NCBI GenBank assembly: GCA_000727475.1
Contig: KL647320.1
Coordinates: 979,072 to 1,043,071, forward strand
Reading direction: 5' to 3'
From: Sarcocystis neurona
Lineage: Eukaryota; Apicomplexa; Conoidasida; Eucoccidiorida; Sarcocystidae
Length of the DNA stretch: 64,000 bases
Shown here: piece after piece, positions 35,323 through 49,700 of the stretch
Layout of the letters: each line of letters starts with the position of its first letter
Numbering within the stretch: position 1 is the first letter of the stretch
Program-made: the position numbers and the translations under genes
The notes under the pieces: model-generated
What the model was told of the DNA's origin: nothing
Seen by the model: the letters and a program-made list of their open reading frames with translations, nothing else
Databases searched by the model: none

Positions 35323-38300
35323 GCGCCGGAAGCGAGACGGCGCGTGCGACACGCCTTAGAGAGACGCCTGCGCAGGAGACGCGCTCGCGACGAAGGCGCG
35401 GAACACGTTTGAATTGTACACTGCGCGTCACAAGAGAGACACGAGCATCAAATCAATGGAACACCGGTATACCACAACGATCGAGGAGAACACGCATGTA
35501 TGTGTATATATATACATAGCGGAGAACGGACATGCATGTTTGTATATGTATATGTGTGTATGTATGTAGGTTTGTGTAGGTTGTGTGGGTACATTTGGAG
35601 GAGATGTGGGTGGTGTGACGACTTGAAAATTTTTTGTTCGTCAAAGGAGAGTGTAAGGAAACACAGGAATTTGTGCAGTGCGTTGGAAACGATACCCCTG
35701 TGCGCCGGGCAAAACTGGAACTGCTAAAACACGACGTCGAGCTGAGCCACGCATGCTGGGACAGCTGGAGCCACACACGTTAAAGCAGGAGTTGGGGGTC
35801 AGAAGTTCCCAAATATTCGTCACGACAAACACGATAGAACAGGGAATGCAGATTTCGCTAGGAACGTCTACACGCCGAAGACTAGGTTATAGCCCACCGC
35901 CATTGCTGCTGCAGTTGGTGCTGCGGTCGGGGGGATGTTGCTTCTACAACTGCAGCCGCCTCTCTGCTGCCGCGGTTGGTGTTGGTGCTGCTGCTGTGCT
36001 TGGGCTGATGCCGCTGCTGCAACGGGTGCTGTTGCTGCTGCGAGTGATGTTGCGGCTGCAATTGGCAGTGCGGCCGCAGCAGCTGATGCTGCGGCTGGCG
36101 CTCTTGGTGGTACGGCGGCGTGTCCTGCTCCTCCTTACGCGATGCTCTGATTGCAGTCGGATACTGCTGCACGTGGGCGTCTAGGCGAGAGCGAGAAGAA
36201 GCCTTGCGACACCGGAGACCGTGCGCACACGTGTACTATGCAGCACGATGCTTGCTGTGGACTTCTAACAAATATATTTTGTAACAAGAGCAGCTAACGA
36301 ACTTGCTGCGCGTGACACTACGTAAACGTCTCGTGTCAGAATGCAGAAGTATTTCTCCCGTCTGTATGCATGTGGAAGCAGTAGCAGCATGCGATGTGAC
36401 GGTGTAAATGACAGATGTAGTCCTATGTGCGAGTAACAGGTGAGGTGGCTGGACATTGATAACAGGTGACGTTTCGTCACTGTTACTGTCGTAGCTAACG
36501 TACGTTACGATCGAATATGTATGGAGCAGCCGAACTCTCTGCCAGTCCACATGTGTAGGCGTGCATAGATATCTGTACACAGAGGAATTAAAAACTTCCC
36601 ATGTCCACGTGTTTGCGTGTGTCTACACGTGATCGTAGGAGTCGCAGACTGTCCTCTTCTCCATAGATTAATTCTATGCGGATATTTATGTTTCTCTCTC
36701 TCTCTCTATATATATATATATACATTTGTGTACAGCAGTGCCAAGAGTCCAGATAGCGCCTTGCCTAATGAGTGCGTAAATGAACAACGCTGTAATGGAA
36801 GTCTTAACGCAGAGTCCTCGTTAGAATCAACTCTATGAAGATTAAGTTACTCGGTAGAGCATACGAGAAAAGCGAAAGGTGGACGTGTGTCTGCACTTCA
36901 TCTGCAGAACACGTCAACAGCAAGTGCAGGAGCACCACGTGCACCAGTAGGACCCGAGCAGCAGCAGCAGCAGGAGGGGTATCAACAACAGCGGGGCCTA
37001 CAGCAGCAATTGTCCCTCGATCGGCAACAGGAGCGCTCCCCTACAGTGTCTGCTGTGTGTCGAAAACATTGCTATGAAGATGATGTAATAGTAGTGGCCG
37101 TTGTAGCGAGCAGCAGGCGTCCCCACAGAAATAGCAACTGCAGCAGTGCATCGTGCGACAGCTCTGGCAGCCGCAGCAACTTCACCAGCGGCGCCTGTTG
37201 CAGCAGCAGCCTCAGCGAAAGGATACGCAGTAGCCGCTACAGCAAGAACATGTCAGCGCCAACACCGACGACAGCAAGAGCAGCACCCTCGTCACCAGCA
37301 GCAGCACGTACGCCGCTGTATCAGCAGCTGTCTCCTCAGGGGCCTCAAGAAGAGTTCAACGCCGCGCGCGTCTGCGGACGCGTATTTCTCGCGTGCATGC
37401 AGCATTTCACTCATGCAATCTGCAGCGGAGCTTACTAGTATATAAGCGTACACGAGTACACGCATACGTATACTTACGATAGGAACATTCATTCGCCTAC
37501 ACGTATTTCTATTCGTAGGCGTGTGCCTCAGGCACGCTTCAAGCGTGTGCTGCAGTGTGCGTCCGTAAGAGCAGACGTGTGTGCACAGGTTTGTTCTCTC
37601 TCGTCTGCAGCGGCATCTTCGGTATACGCATGAAGCTGCTTGACAGCAGCACCTACCGTTTCTCTCGGCCACTACCAGGATCCCTGCTATTACTTTACAT
37701 TCTTACGACTCTTTTACTAAGGAAAATAACGCAAAGATTTCGGTCCTTATTCGTTCGGGATTACGCCTCGTACTCATCCGATGTTACTGCTGGACCTACG
37801 CATATGGCTAGTGCCGCTACCACTGCTGTAGCTGCTGCCACTCCCCACTGCTGCTACCAGTCCCACACTGCCTCTCCTACTGCTGCAGCATTCGTGATGC
37901 GCTCCTTTGCGTGACGGACAACGCAGCAGCAGTTTCTCATCGTAGTGAGCAGATAGCAAGGCAACTTCGGCTTCTGGTCACGGCGCTCTACGCCACCTTG
38001 ACACCAAGGACCGCTGCCTCACCGTATTTTATCCACGTGCAAAGCCTGCCCATAACCCTGCACATATATATATATATATATATATTTATCTTAACACGTC
38101 CACGCATGTAGAGGTGCACGTACGTTTATACGTAAAATACGCAGGTGTCTGAGTTGGAGAACCCCCACGTAGATGCCGTGTTCGCACACGCATGAAATTA
38201 ATACACACGTGCGAATGATTCACGCAGGGCCGCATGCAGCTGATGAGAGCCAAATGAATTTCACTTTAAAAATCTGCGTGTGTATGTGTCAAGCAGGCAC

Positions 38301-39542
38301 ATACACTACATACATATGTATACGCAAACCTGCAGATAAAGATACGTATTTATATATACGTTAGTGGACATTTGTATAGACGACTTAATTTGTGTAGCCT
38401 TCCAATTCTCTACATACATATATGCAGTATTACCCTGCGCGTACGTCTACCCGCGAAAGACCTGGTGGTTCTCATTCGACTTGTGGGACACCGGGCCTTC
38501 CCACGCATACCTACACGCATGTTTTTTTGCTTTTGTGTCGCTTTGCTGCTGCTGCATCTGTCACAGCAACACAGTGATGCCACACACGTGCAAATGCATG
38601 GGTGCAGTGCGTCACAGCTGCCACTAGCTAGCCGCCTGTCCCTGCGACACACGCATCTTCGTGTGTCTCCGTCTCAATTCGCGTTTTATATGTATATCTG
38701 TGTTTGTGTGTATGTGCGTGTGTGGGGGAGATGTTAAGGTCTGCTGCTCCACACGTCTTCCGTGAGGCGTATCGTCAAGGAGCGTCTCGTCCTTCCGCCG
38801 TTTGCTGCGTTAGCTGGCTCCTTTTCTCCGGTCGCTGCTGTTGCGTCTCGGTAGATACGCAGCACGTCTCCACCATGAGGACGAGTACGTATATGTATCT
38901 GAGAGCTTCCAAAGTGCCCAAAGATACATACACACGTATACACATACACGTACACTCTACCGGACCTCTTTTTATTAGGAGCTGCTCCAGCTGGCTACCT
39001 GTCATTCTCTTGTGGGGTATGTGTGTGTGTGTGTGTTGACGGTACCTTCGAGAGCATTTGTAACGCTACCTGACGTGGCGGGCATTCTTCACCCATGCCC
39101 TTTTTTGTTTGCGATTTAGTAGAATCTAGCGATGGGATACTGCTATAGCTAGCTTATTTTTTCACGTTTGCAGAGGTTGCGGCAGGTAGCCGGCGTCAAG
39201 GGCACGTGCGCCATTTGAGCTGGAGACAGCCGAGTGGGGACGTGTGTGCTGCTGTGGCTTGCTTGCCTTCGCCTTTATATGTGCTGCTGCAGCTTGGGAA
39301 CGTGGACGGCGTGTGCGCGGCTTGAACTAGTCAGCGTCGGGTGTATGTACACTGCTTTTTCGGCAGCTTGCTTTTATATTCACGTGCGTGCTGCTCTTTC
39401 TTGCGTCCCTGTCGCCACGCGTCCGCGTGCTGCTTTTGCTAGCGAGAACTGGGCCGAGGCAGCTGCTTCGGCGTGCTCGCGTCCTGCTGTGGCTGCTGCA
39501 GCGCGTCTGCAATTCACGCGACCTGCTGGGCACAAACTGCCT
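35323..39542. other. Repeat-rich spacer between uL4 and MnmA
   Basis: Contents are AT/GT microsatellite at 35490-35590, 36690-36730 and 38060-38090, and CTG/CAG-rich stretches at 35890-36110 and 36900-37330. Open frames in the triplet stretches are uninformative. One + frame at 36887-37438 mixes Gln and Ser runs with normal sequence and could be an exon, but I cannot anchor it. Confidence 0.35.
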
Positions 39543-40759
39543 TCAGCCGGACAGCTGCAGCACCGCCTCTAAGACAGTTTCAGGATATTGGCTGCTGATG
39601 CGTCCTGCGCCGACGCATTCGAGTCCCCGATATATTGCAGCTACTTGTCCGGGGGCGAGTCCTGCGTCAATCGTCGGTAGTTCTACCCAAAGCGCGCAGG
39701 CGTTGCTGCCTGCAGCAACAGCAGCAGCAGTCCCTCCCATGTGCTTTTGCACAAGACGGGAGCGCACACTGCTTTCTATCGTCCTGCCGCTGCTGCTCCT
39801 GCTGCTGTCGCTGCTGCTCCTGCTGCTGTCGCTGCTGCTACTGCTGCTGTCGTTGCTGCAACTGCTGTTGCTCCTGCTGCTGCTGCTGTTGGAGGGACTT
39901 TTGCTGCTGTGGGTCGCCTCGCGCAGCAGCAACAGCGGCAGCGAGGAGGCGCCGAGAAGACGCAGCGCACGCGGCGGCTGCTGCTGCAGCTGCTGCCACA
40001 GATACACTCGCGCGCCGCGATGTATGGCGACGCATGCAGTGCCCCCTCCGTGTCTCACCTGGACGTCGAAAAGACCACTGCTGCTGCTGCTGCTGTCGCC
40101 TCCGCTGCCCTCCACCAAGACCAGACTGCTTCTGTTGCTGTTGCTGCTGCTCTGGCGGCTCTGCAAGAGGGGGCGCTTCGCTACTGCAACGGGAGGAGGA
40201 GCACCCCTGCAGTTGTCCACCGTGTCTACTCTTTGGTGCTGCTGCAACAGCGGCGGCTTTCGAGCTGCTGCGGCAGCACCTTCAGAAACATCAGCAGCTA
40301 CCCCGGCAGCCGCAGCAGAAGGACAAGGAGCAGCCTTAGGAGCGAGAGCAGGAGCAGGACTCGCAGAAGCAAGGACAGCAGCAGACGCAGGATGGGAAGC
40401 AGCAGCAACAGCACCACGTGCCAAAGACGCATGACGCGGAGCAGCACCACTGTGACCAGCAGGAACAGCAGCAGCAGCAGCTACAGGGAATGCAGAAGAA
40501 GGGTAAGAAGAAGGCGAGGACAGTTCTGGAGGAGGGCTGCCTGCTATCCAGTGTACTTTTTCAACAAGTAGAAAGCGCCGCTGCAGCACGAGCAGCAAAC
40601 CGAGTGCTGCTGCAGCGTCACCCGCAGCGCTGGCTGCAGCAAGTGCTTCACAATTGTAGCCGACAGATGCAGCTGCTGCCGTTGCGGCAAGCTGCTCTGC
40701 TTCGCTGACGACAAAGAGAGAATTCGACGGCGGATGTTTCCCTACTACCACCCACCGAC
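39543..40759 (-). CDS. mnmA: MnmA last exon (C-terminal domain)
   Basis: The acceptor CTCGCAG|GT starts RWVVVGKHPPSNSLFVVSEA. VEKVHWIAGSPP, VQVRHGGGTACVAI and ALWVELPTIDAGLAPGQVAA through CVGAGRIS follow, up to the stop at 39545-39543. These are the C-terminal strands of TRMU/MnmA (human [29 protein letters not shown]). Three Ala- or Ser-rich inserts separate them. Confidence 0.9.
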
Positions 40760-43700
40760 CTGCGAGAAGTGCTGCTGCTGCGCCGTTGCGAGACAGTCTC
40801 TCGCTCCGGTGCAGCCCTGCTGCTGCTACTGCTGCCCGAACGACCACGTCGGCAGCAGCGTCTCCTCTGCAGGCAGCAGGTACGGCAGGGCAATTAGAAA
40901 CAGACCTTTCAGCACCAGCCGCAGGGGCAGCAGCACCAGCAGAAGCAGCGGCAGCAGAAGATGAAGCGACGGCCACAGCAGCAGAAGCAGCAGTGAGTTC
41001 AGGGAGGATAGCAGCAGCAGCCGAAGCAGCAGCAGTCAAAGCAGCAGCAGTCGACACAGCAGGAGCCGGAGCAGAAGCAGCGGAACGAGAGGCAGCACCG
41101 GAAGCGGCAGTCCCAGCAGGGGGAACCGCTGCAGCAGGACCAGCAGCAGCAGCAATCGAAGCAGTCGTACAAAGAGAACAAGAGGACGAGGAAAATGAAG
41201 AGGAAGAGTTGCTGCTGTTGCGGTCTAGGCGGTAGCAGGGAGATGTTTGCTGCTGCAGGACGGGACCACCCCACAACTGACGATCCTGCCCATTTGCAAG
41301 GATACATGAGCGCTGCTGCTGCTGCTTCTCTTGTAGCTGCAGAGGAACCGCCTCCCCTTCAAGCCGCTGCTCTCTGCCCTGGTGACATTTTCGGTCCTGC
41401 TGCTGTTGCAGGTGTACTTTCGACGACTGCCGCTGGCTGCTTTGATTCGATTCCTTCTCTTCTTCTTCGTCTTTTGACTGGTGCTCTTGTTGCTGCGGCA
41501 CAAACCAGGGCTGCTCCGGCGGTGTCCTTCCCCGCTCCTGCTGCTCTGCTTCCTGCTGCTGTGTTGCCTGCTGCTGCAGCTGCTGCTCTACTGCTTGCTG
41601 CGGCTGCTGACCTTGTGTCTGCAGCGAAGAGGACGGAGATTCTTGCTGCCGCTGCTGAGGGACCTCCTGTTGCGGCCACTGGCCCTCCTCCTGCTGCCGC
41701 TGCTTCTGTGCTTGTTGTGAAGAAGCCGGCTCCTGCTGCTGCTGCAGCGTCCTTCTCTGAACGGGATACTGCTGCTGCTGTGGCGCCTGCTGGGAGATAG
41801 AAGCCCAAGAATTTTCTGTAGCAGCTCTCTCAATCGCCGAGCCTCCAGCAGCAACAAGCATATCCACAGGCCCTGCAGCAACCGCAGGCGCAGCAAAATT
41901 GTTCCGTTTAATAGTTCACTGTGAACAGCAGCAAAGCCAGCAGCAGCGAAGCACCGGACCTAGTAGCACCAAAGGAGATCCAGCAGCAGCAAGGCAGCGG
42001 GCCAAGCAGCAGTAAAGCAGGAGATCCAGCGGCAGCACAGCAGCGAAACCGCCAGCAGCAACGCAGCGAAACCAGCAGCAGGACGGCAACGGACTCAACA
42101 GCAGCAAAGCTCAGACGTTGGTATATCTGTTCTGCAAAGAAGAGCAACCCGACAGCAGCAGCCACAGCAGCAGACAGCTGTTTCTTTATTTTACCTGCAG
42201 CACACCGGCGTGTGTACTGCAGCACGAACGACAGAAACAAGCAACACGGCAGCAGCAACAGCAGCAGCAGCAATAGCCGCACGGACCGCAATACCAGCAG
42301 GGACGGCAGCACCAGGTGAAACGGCAGCAGCCGCTGGAACAGCAGCAGCAAGCAGTCACATCAGAAGCAGCAGAAGCGGCAGGGAACTAGCAGTGGCACC
42401 AGCAGCACCAAACGTGGGGTAGCTGCGCTGCAGCAAGAGAAATGAAGAAGAGTCGCAAAGCAGTGACCGTCCCACCAGAACGAGGTGCAGCGGCAGCAAG
42501 CACACATGCGACACGTGGCGCTAGTTCTTCCAGTACCCTCGCGCGAACAGCAAAAGCTGCAGTATTTGCAGCAGCAGCTCCCAGCAGCGCAGCAGCAGGA
42601 GCAGCAGCAGCAGTCGACAGGCTAGCAGCAGTAGCAGGAAGTTCTACGAACTAGCAGCAGCAGTGGTAGCAAGCGAAGTGGAAGGAGTAGAAATAGCTAG
42701 CTTTGAAGCGGCAGGGACCGCAGAAGCAGGTCTTAGGCTACAATACATGTACAACGCATGCAGCAGCAAGAGCGTTGAGCTCGGGCGGCAGCACACCAAC
42801 GCGTCTTCATTACGGCAGCAGGAGGAGACGTATTGCTGCGGGAGGAAAAGACGTTTGAGAGAGGCGCAGCAATACCAAGAGCAACAGGAATAGCAAGAGA
42901 GGCGGCGCTTTGTAGCAGGAGTCGCAGGAAGAGGGCCAGCTGCAGCAGCAGAAACAGCAGTAGACCAAGAGCAGTGAAGCAGGAGCCACAGTAGCAGTAA
43001 TGGCAGGAGCAACAGCAGCACCAATAGCATGAGCAAGAGCGGCAACGATAGCGGCAGCAATAGCAGCGGCGATAGCAGCAGCTGCAGTAGTGGCGACGGA
43101 TTTAGTTTCAGCCCCACAGCAGCTGTCGAGTTTCCAGCAGCAGCGGCAGCACTGCAGAGGGGGCATGAACCAGTAGGAGCAGCAGCAGCTATGACGGCAG
43201 TGATCTGTCATGCGTGCTGCTGCAGCAGCAACAGTAGTGCGAAGTCCTTTTAGTGAGTCGCGCGCAGGAGTACCGGTAGATGTCCCAGCCTGCTGGAGCC
43301 CGGGAGAAGGAGAAGCATTAGCAGCAGCAAGAGGACGGGAAGAGGAACGGTGTGTTTCTCTGCGTTGTTGCTGGCGCTGCATACGTCGTAGTAGCAGCGG
43401 ATCGAGACAGGGATTGACCGCCTTGCGCTGGCCTGCAGTAAAGCGCCAGAGGCCCGCATGCGTGCCCACGCGCATGCAAGAGGGAAAGTGATAGATCGGC
43501 CCCGGGCAGGCAGGAAGGAAAAAGTCAAAGAAAGACGAGAGAGACAGCTGCGGCTGCAGAAAACACAAGCCCTGGCTATCCGGTCGAAGCGCCGTGGGCA
43601 GGGAGAAATGCCGTGGTGAAGCCAGCGCGCGGACCTGGGAAGCAGCAGCACAGCAGCAGAGAAACGTTGCAGCAGCAGCAGCGGCGCCAAGCAGCAAGGA

Positions 43701-46700
43701 ACAGAAGCAGGAGTGGGAGACGCAGAAGCAGCAGCAGCAGCAACAGGGCGCTTCAGCAGCAACGAGGAGGCTGAGACACGCGCAGAGAGAGGACGGCAGC
43801 CTGAAGCAACAGTTGCAGAAGCGGAAACAGCAGGCGTGGCCGGACGCGGGCAGCAGCAGCAACAGCAGCAGGCGCGGAGAAGAGGAAGAAGATGAAGGAG
43901 TAGCTGCAACAGCACAGAAAGGAAGCAGAGAGAGAAGCAGCAGCAGCTGACCAGCCACGCGGCAGCAGCAGCGGGAGCCGAAGCGGAGGATAGGATTGGT
44001 GCGATAAATGCAGCGGCAGCAATAACAGCAGATGCGGAGCAGCAGCGGCAGCTGGTGAAGGCAGCAGCAACATTATACAAATGCATAGCAGCAGCAGGGT
44101 CGGTAATTTGCAGCTGCAGCGGCAGCAGTACCACGTCAACAACTGCTGCAGCAGAGACAACAAAAGAGAGACCCGCAGGCTGGGCAGCCACACGTGCGAA
44201 GTCCAGACACAGACACTGGCACGAGAGCAACAAGTGCAGCAGCAGCACTCCGCAGCAGAGCAGCAGCTACGGCCAAGAAGAACAAAAATAAGGAGAAGGG
44301 AAGGAAGGGGCGCAGCTGGACGTAGAGCAGCAGCTCGGGCACCAGGGAGAAGTGCTGCTAGCAGAAACTTTATATAGGACGGAAAGTCGCGTACCAGAGA
44401 GAGATGTACCATCCCTGCATGCGCACAGCGGCTTTCTTCTCTTTAACGACGCTGTCTCACGGCTCTTCTGCTGCGCTGCTGCTGCTGCTGCTTCCTGCGG
44501 TGGCTGCTTCCTGCAGCTGTGGCTGCCCGCTTACCTCGGATTTGAGCAAACTTCCAACAGGAGTGATGAGCCGCTGCAGCTGATGTTGTCGCAACCCGCT
44601 TAAAAAGTAGGACTGATCCTTCAGCGCATCTGCTGCTCTATACAGCTGTGACGGCCTTCCTGTTGTCTCCCCTCCTCCTCCCGGTGCTGCGTCCTCTTCC
44701 CCACTTGACCGCTCTGCAGAAGCTGCACCGCCACACGCATGCGCGACGCGCGCGTAGTGGCCCGAAGCTACCCACGTACGCGAGGTGCTACTGCTGCTGT
44801 TGCTGCTGCTGTCGAGAAGGTTGAGGAAGCCTCCGAATTTGACGCGTTGGTTGCACCACCAGTCGGGATTCGGCGTGTAGCCCGCCCTGGGTGCACAGCA
44901 GCAGCAGCAGCAGAGACGGCAGCAGCAGCCAGAGCAGCAGGAGATCAATAGCAGCAGCAGCCACAGCAGCAGCAGCAGCAGGAGCAGCCACGGCAGCAGC
45001 AGCAGCAGGAGCAGCCACGGCAGCAGCAGAAAAGCGACAGGAGGAGTAGCAGCAGCAACGCAGCAGCAGCAAGGCATTTGCTGCGATGACAGCGGAGCAG
45101 GCTTGAGAACAGCAGAACGTATGGGAGAGTCGCACCAGCAGAGAGGCGCTGCAGGAGCAAGGCACCACTGCAGCAGAGGGGCAATCCTCGCAGCATCCCT
45201 CTACGTGCGGCAGCGGCCGTATAAAGCAGCTGCAGCACCAGCAACAGCGGTTCGTAAAAAACGGAAGAGCGAAGAACCCACACGACAGAAGAGCAGCACC
45301 ACCAGCAAGAGAAGGGAAGCAGCAAGGCGTCGGGAACATGCAGCAGCAGTAGCAGAACTAAAAGGGAGACAGAGCAGCAGCAGAGGCATCTGCGCGGCAA
45401 TGGGTAACAATACAACAAGGCAGCTGCAGCAGCCGCAGCAGAAACGGCAGCACCCGCAGCAACCCCGGCGGCAAGAACAGCTGCAACCGCCTGTCAACGC
45501 AGCAGTAGCAGTAGCCAGATAAGCAGCAGCAGCAGCAGCGGCAGCAGCAGCATTAGCGGCAGCAGCAGCACCAGCGGCAGCAGCAGCATCAGCGGCAGGA
45601 GCAGCATCAGCGACAGGAGCAGCATCAGCGGCAGGAGCACCATCAGTGGCAGCAGCAGCATCAGCGGTAGCGGCAGCATCAGCGGTAGCACCAGTTTAGT
45701 AGTCAGCGTGTTGCTGTTGCTGTTCACCTTGCCTCGTCGAGCATTTGTTGAACCACTCCTTCCCAGTACGCCTGTTGCAGCGGCAGAACTTCGAGAGGAA
45801 CTCGGGCCTGGCGACAGACAGCGTCAGCATACCGCACGTCCTCCTCCCAGCCGCAGCTGCTGCTGCTGCTCCGTAACCAGTCGCTGCTGCCGCGTTTCTG
45901 TTCCTGTGACTGCAGCAGCAGCAGCTCTGGCAGCCAAACTTTGATGTAGAAAGCGCGTAGATTTCTGTGGCCCTGCTGCTGCAGCAGCCGCAGCGCCACA
46001 GACGAATCCACGCCTCCGCTCAGCAGCACAGCAACTTCTTCTTCCGCTCCTATTCCTGCTCTCACAGCTGCTGCCGCTGCTGCTGCTTCTTCTCCGCGTG
46101 TCGCTGTTGTTGCTGTCTCTGAGGGGGCTTGGTGCGCTCCCTGTGCTGCACTGCTGCCTTGCTCTCCCTCTCTTCCTCCTGCTGCTGCTGCTGTACTGTC
46201 TTCTGCTGCTGCTGCTGTCCTGGCTTCCAACACCACCGCTTCACCTGCTCCTGCTGCTCCTTCGCGAATTCGCCGTGGCCCTGTCGCAGAAGATGCTGCT
46301 GCTGCTGGCGCTTTTCCGTCCTCTGCTGCTGTTTTTACCGCTGCTAGAGTTTTTCCGTCTCGTGAGACTGTTGCGCCGTCTGCTGCTGCTGCTGTTCCAT
46401 TTCTTCTTGCTGCTGGCAGATCGGCTTCCGCTGCTGCTGTCGCTGCACTGTGGCCTGCTCCTAAGCCTGCCTCCCCTTCTCTTTCACCTTCAGCTCCTAC
46501 GCCTGCTGCTGCTGCAACTGCTGCAGGTGAGGCTGACATGGACGCTGCTGCTTCTGCGTCACGCGCAGCTGCCGTGAACGCTGCTGCGTCTGCGTCACGC
46601 GCAGCTGCCGTGGCTGCTGCAGCCGCTGCTGCTGCGGCAGGACGAGTTGCTGCTGTTGGTGCTGCAGCGAGCGCAGCAGCAGCTGCTGCGACAGGTCCAG

Positions 46701-49700
46701 TTCTTGCTGCTCCCGTGGACAATTCCTTCCCTGCTGCTGTCGTTAGTTCGTGGGTTGTAGACGACCCTTCTGCTGGACGCGCTGCTCCTTTGTGACTTCC
46801 TATTTTTCTCTCTCTGTTCCCGACAAGACTCGCGAAAAATCTTGCGCTGCGGAAGTTCTCACCAGGCTGCTGCGCAGAGTGCTGCTGCTGTTGTTGCTGC
46901 TGCGCCTGCTGCGCCTGCCGCTGTCGCTGCTGTCCCTGCTGCTTCTGCTGCTGTTGCGGCTGCGCCCGCTCCTCCTGCTGCCCGTACTGCTGGTGTGTTT
47001 GCTGCTGTTGCTGCTGCTGTTCCTGCGCGCGCTGCTGGGGGTCCTGCTGCTGGAGCTGCCTCAAGTGCTGCAGGAGATTGCAGCTCTGCTGCTGCTCTCC
47101 GTCTTTCGGTTGACGGTCGCGTCCGGCCTGGTGCAGCAGCAGCTGCTGCTGTTGCTGTGGCTCCCCGTTTCTCAGCAGACATCGAGCCTGTTGCTCGTGC
47201 TGCTGCAGCTGCTGCCGCACCTGCTGCTGGACGGTCTTGAGTATATGGTCGAATCCCAGAGCGTGTTGGAGGGGCAGCAGCAACGATCGGGACGGCGCCT
47301 TTGGCTGCTGCTGCTGCTTTTGTTGTTTCTGCCACCACCCCTGCTGCTGCTGTGTCTGCAGCTCTAGCTGTTGCTTCTGTGTTTGCTGCTGCTGCGACCG
47401 GACAAAGAGGAGTCCTGCGGCATGCAGAAATTCTTGAGTCTGCAGCAGCAGCAGCGCCTCTGGGGCAGCACCTTGGAATCCTCGCAGTAGCAAAAACAGA
47501 AGCCCGCGCACCAGTCCTGCATCTGCCGTCCCTTCTAAATGCAAGCGCTGCTCAGATGCCGCATATGTTAGCTGCTGTTCACCAGCCGTTTGCTCTGTTG
47601 CCGCGCTCGTCTGCTGCTGCTGCTGCTGGCTCGGCTGCTGTTGCTCGCGCCGCTGCTGTTGCTGCGGCTCTTGCTGCTGCTGTTGCTGCCGCTGCTGCTT
47701 CCGCGGGTAACGCTGACGCTGTTGCTGCTGCTCCAGCGGGTGACGCTGCTGCTGCTTCAGCGGGTGATGCTGCTGCTGTTGCTGCTTCTCCAGCGGGTGA
47801 CGCTGCTGCTGTTGCTGCTGCTGTTGTTGCTGCTCCTGCAGCGGGCGCTGCTGTTGCTGCTGTTGCTGGTGCTGCTGCAGCGGGCGCTGCTGCTGCTGCT
47901 GTTCCTGAGCTGGTTCTAGTTGGTGCCTGGCAACAGCAGCTGCAGCAGCTGCCGGCCGCGCAACTGCGACAGGCTCTGTCGGTCCAGGGCAAGAGGCAGC
48001 GACGCGTTTTTCTGCCGCCGCAGCAGCAGCTCTGCCTTTTGCGCCAAGGGCGGGGGACCATCCCACGGCAGCAGCCGACGCGTCGCCAGCAAACCCGGAC
48101 CCCCCCCGGACACGACAGCAGCAGCAGCAGCAACCGGCCGCTCCGCGCCAGCAGCTACTGTGTTTTCCTGTGAAGGAGCAGCAGCAGCAGATTTCCCGTC
48201 CCACGCTGCAGCGGGTTTCTCGTCTGCAGCAACAACAGCCTCTGTTTCATCCGCAGCAGGAGCAGGAGCAGCGTCGCTTTTCTTCAGAGCGGCAGCGGTC
48301 GCAGGTGTGTCTGCTGCAGCAGCAGCGGCAGCAGGCGGACCAGCAGCAGCAGCAGGCGGAGGCGCAGCAACAGCAGTAGGTGCACTTTCCTGGTGGCAAT
48401 GGGAAGGGAGGGCCCCGGCAGCAGCAGGCAACACCCAGGCCGCAACATACACCACTGCAGTGCATCCCGGAACGCGCTGCCACACGAGGTGTTGCCGAGA
48501 TATCCGCGACGTGGGCTGGGCCCGCGAAACTATCGTTGCTGCTTCCTTCTTCGAAGCAGCCGCCCCGGCCCTCTGCTTATCTCTTGAGAGCGTCTTGCTT
48601 CCTGCGACGCTGTGGAGACTGTCTTGCTCTGTTCCGCTTCGGGCACTTTGACATCCCTCCGCTGCTGCTGCTGCTGGTGCCGGCGCTGCTGGCGACGCTG
48701 TTGCTGCTGGCACTCCTGTTGCTGGTGCTGCCGCTACTGGTGCTGCTGCTGTTGTAGGTGCTGGTGCCGCTGCCGATGCTGCTGCTGATGCTGCAGCTGA
48801 CGCTGCTGCTGTTGGTGGTTTGGAGACTGTTGCTGCTGGCGTTGCTCGTGGGGGACAAACAGCAGCGCGAGACGTCGGGGTCTCAGCAAGAGCAGCTGCA
48901 GTATGGTCGGCAGCAGCAGTCGCATTCTCGGTAGCAGTAGCGTCACCAGCAGCAGAACTACAAGCAGCGGTAGGGTGGAGTGCGGTAGCAGTCTGAGAGG
49001 AGAGAGGAGAGAAGGGAGCAGCAGGCGCAGCAGCAGCAGCAGGAATAGATAGAGGAGGCGGAAGAAGGCACCCAAGGCGATGAAGATAAAGAAGTTTCTC
49101 CCGTGGATGAGAAAGCGAGCGCAAGGGCAGCAAGAGCCGCTGCAATGCTGGAGGGAAGAAAAAGGGAAACTCGCTACTTTGCTTCTGCTGCTGCTGCTGT
49201 TGCTGCACCTGCCTTCGCAAGTGCTGCACCTCTATGTGTTCCTCCCTATCAGTCGAGCACGGCGAGGCAGCATTTCTCTCTACTGCTGCTGCTGCTGCCG
49301 ACGCCGTCGCTGCTGCTGCGGAAATTGCTGGTGCTGCTGCAGGTGGTACAGCTTCTGTTTCTGCAGCCGCTGCTTCTTCCCACAGCGCGCCTCCAGCACC
49401 ACCACTACCTGCTGCTGCTGCAGCCCTAGGTATTCGGTCGGCTGCTGTCGCTGCTGTGGCGCGAGGAGCAGTAGCGCGGACTGCTGTGGCAGGAAGGCCA
49501 CCACCAGCACCAGTAGCAGCAGCTACAGCAGCAGCAGCGACAGCAGCAACTACGCCAGCAGGGTGCGGATGAGCTGCCCTAGCAGTTCTTCTTCCTGCTG
49601 CTGCGGAAGTGTCGCAAGGATCCTGCAGCTGCTGCTGCTGGTCAGGACCATCCTGCTGCAGCAGCCAGCGCCACTCTTCTGCGTCAAGCGTCTTTCCCTT

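Noticed and set aside
46098..46795. Leu-rich and Ala-rich + strand frames opposite the MnmA P-loop exon
   Set aside because: The - strand holds the catalytic motif; these are antisense shadows.
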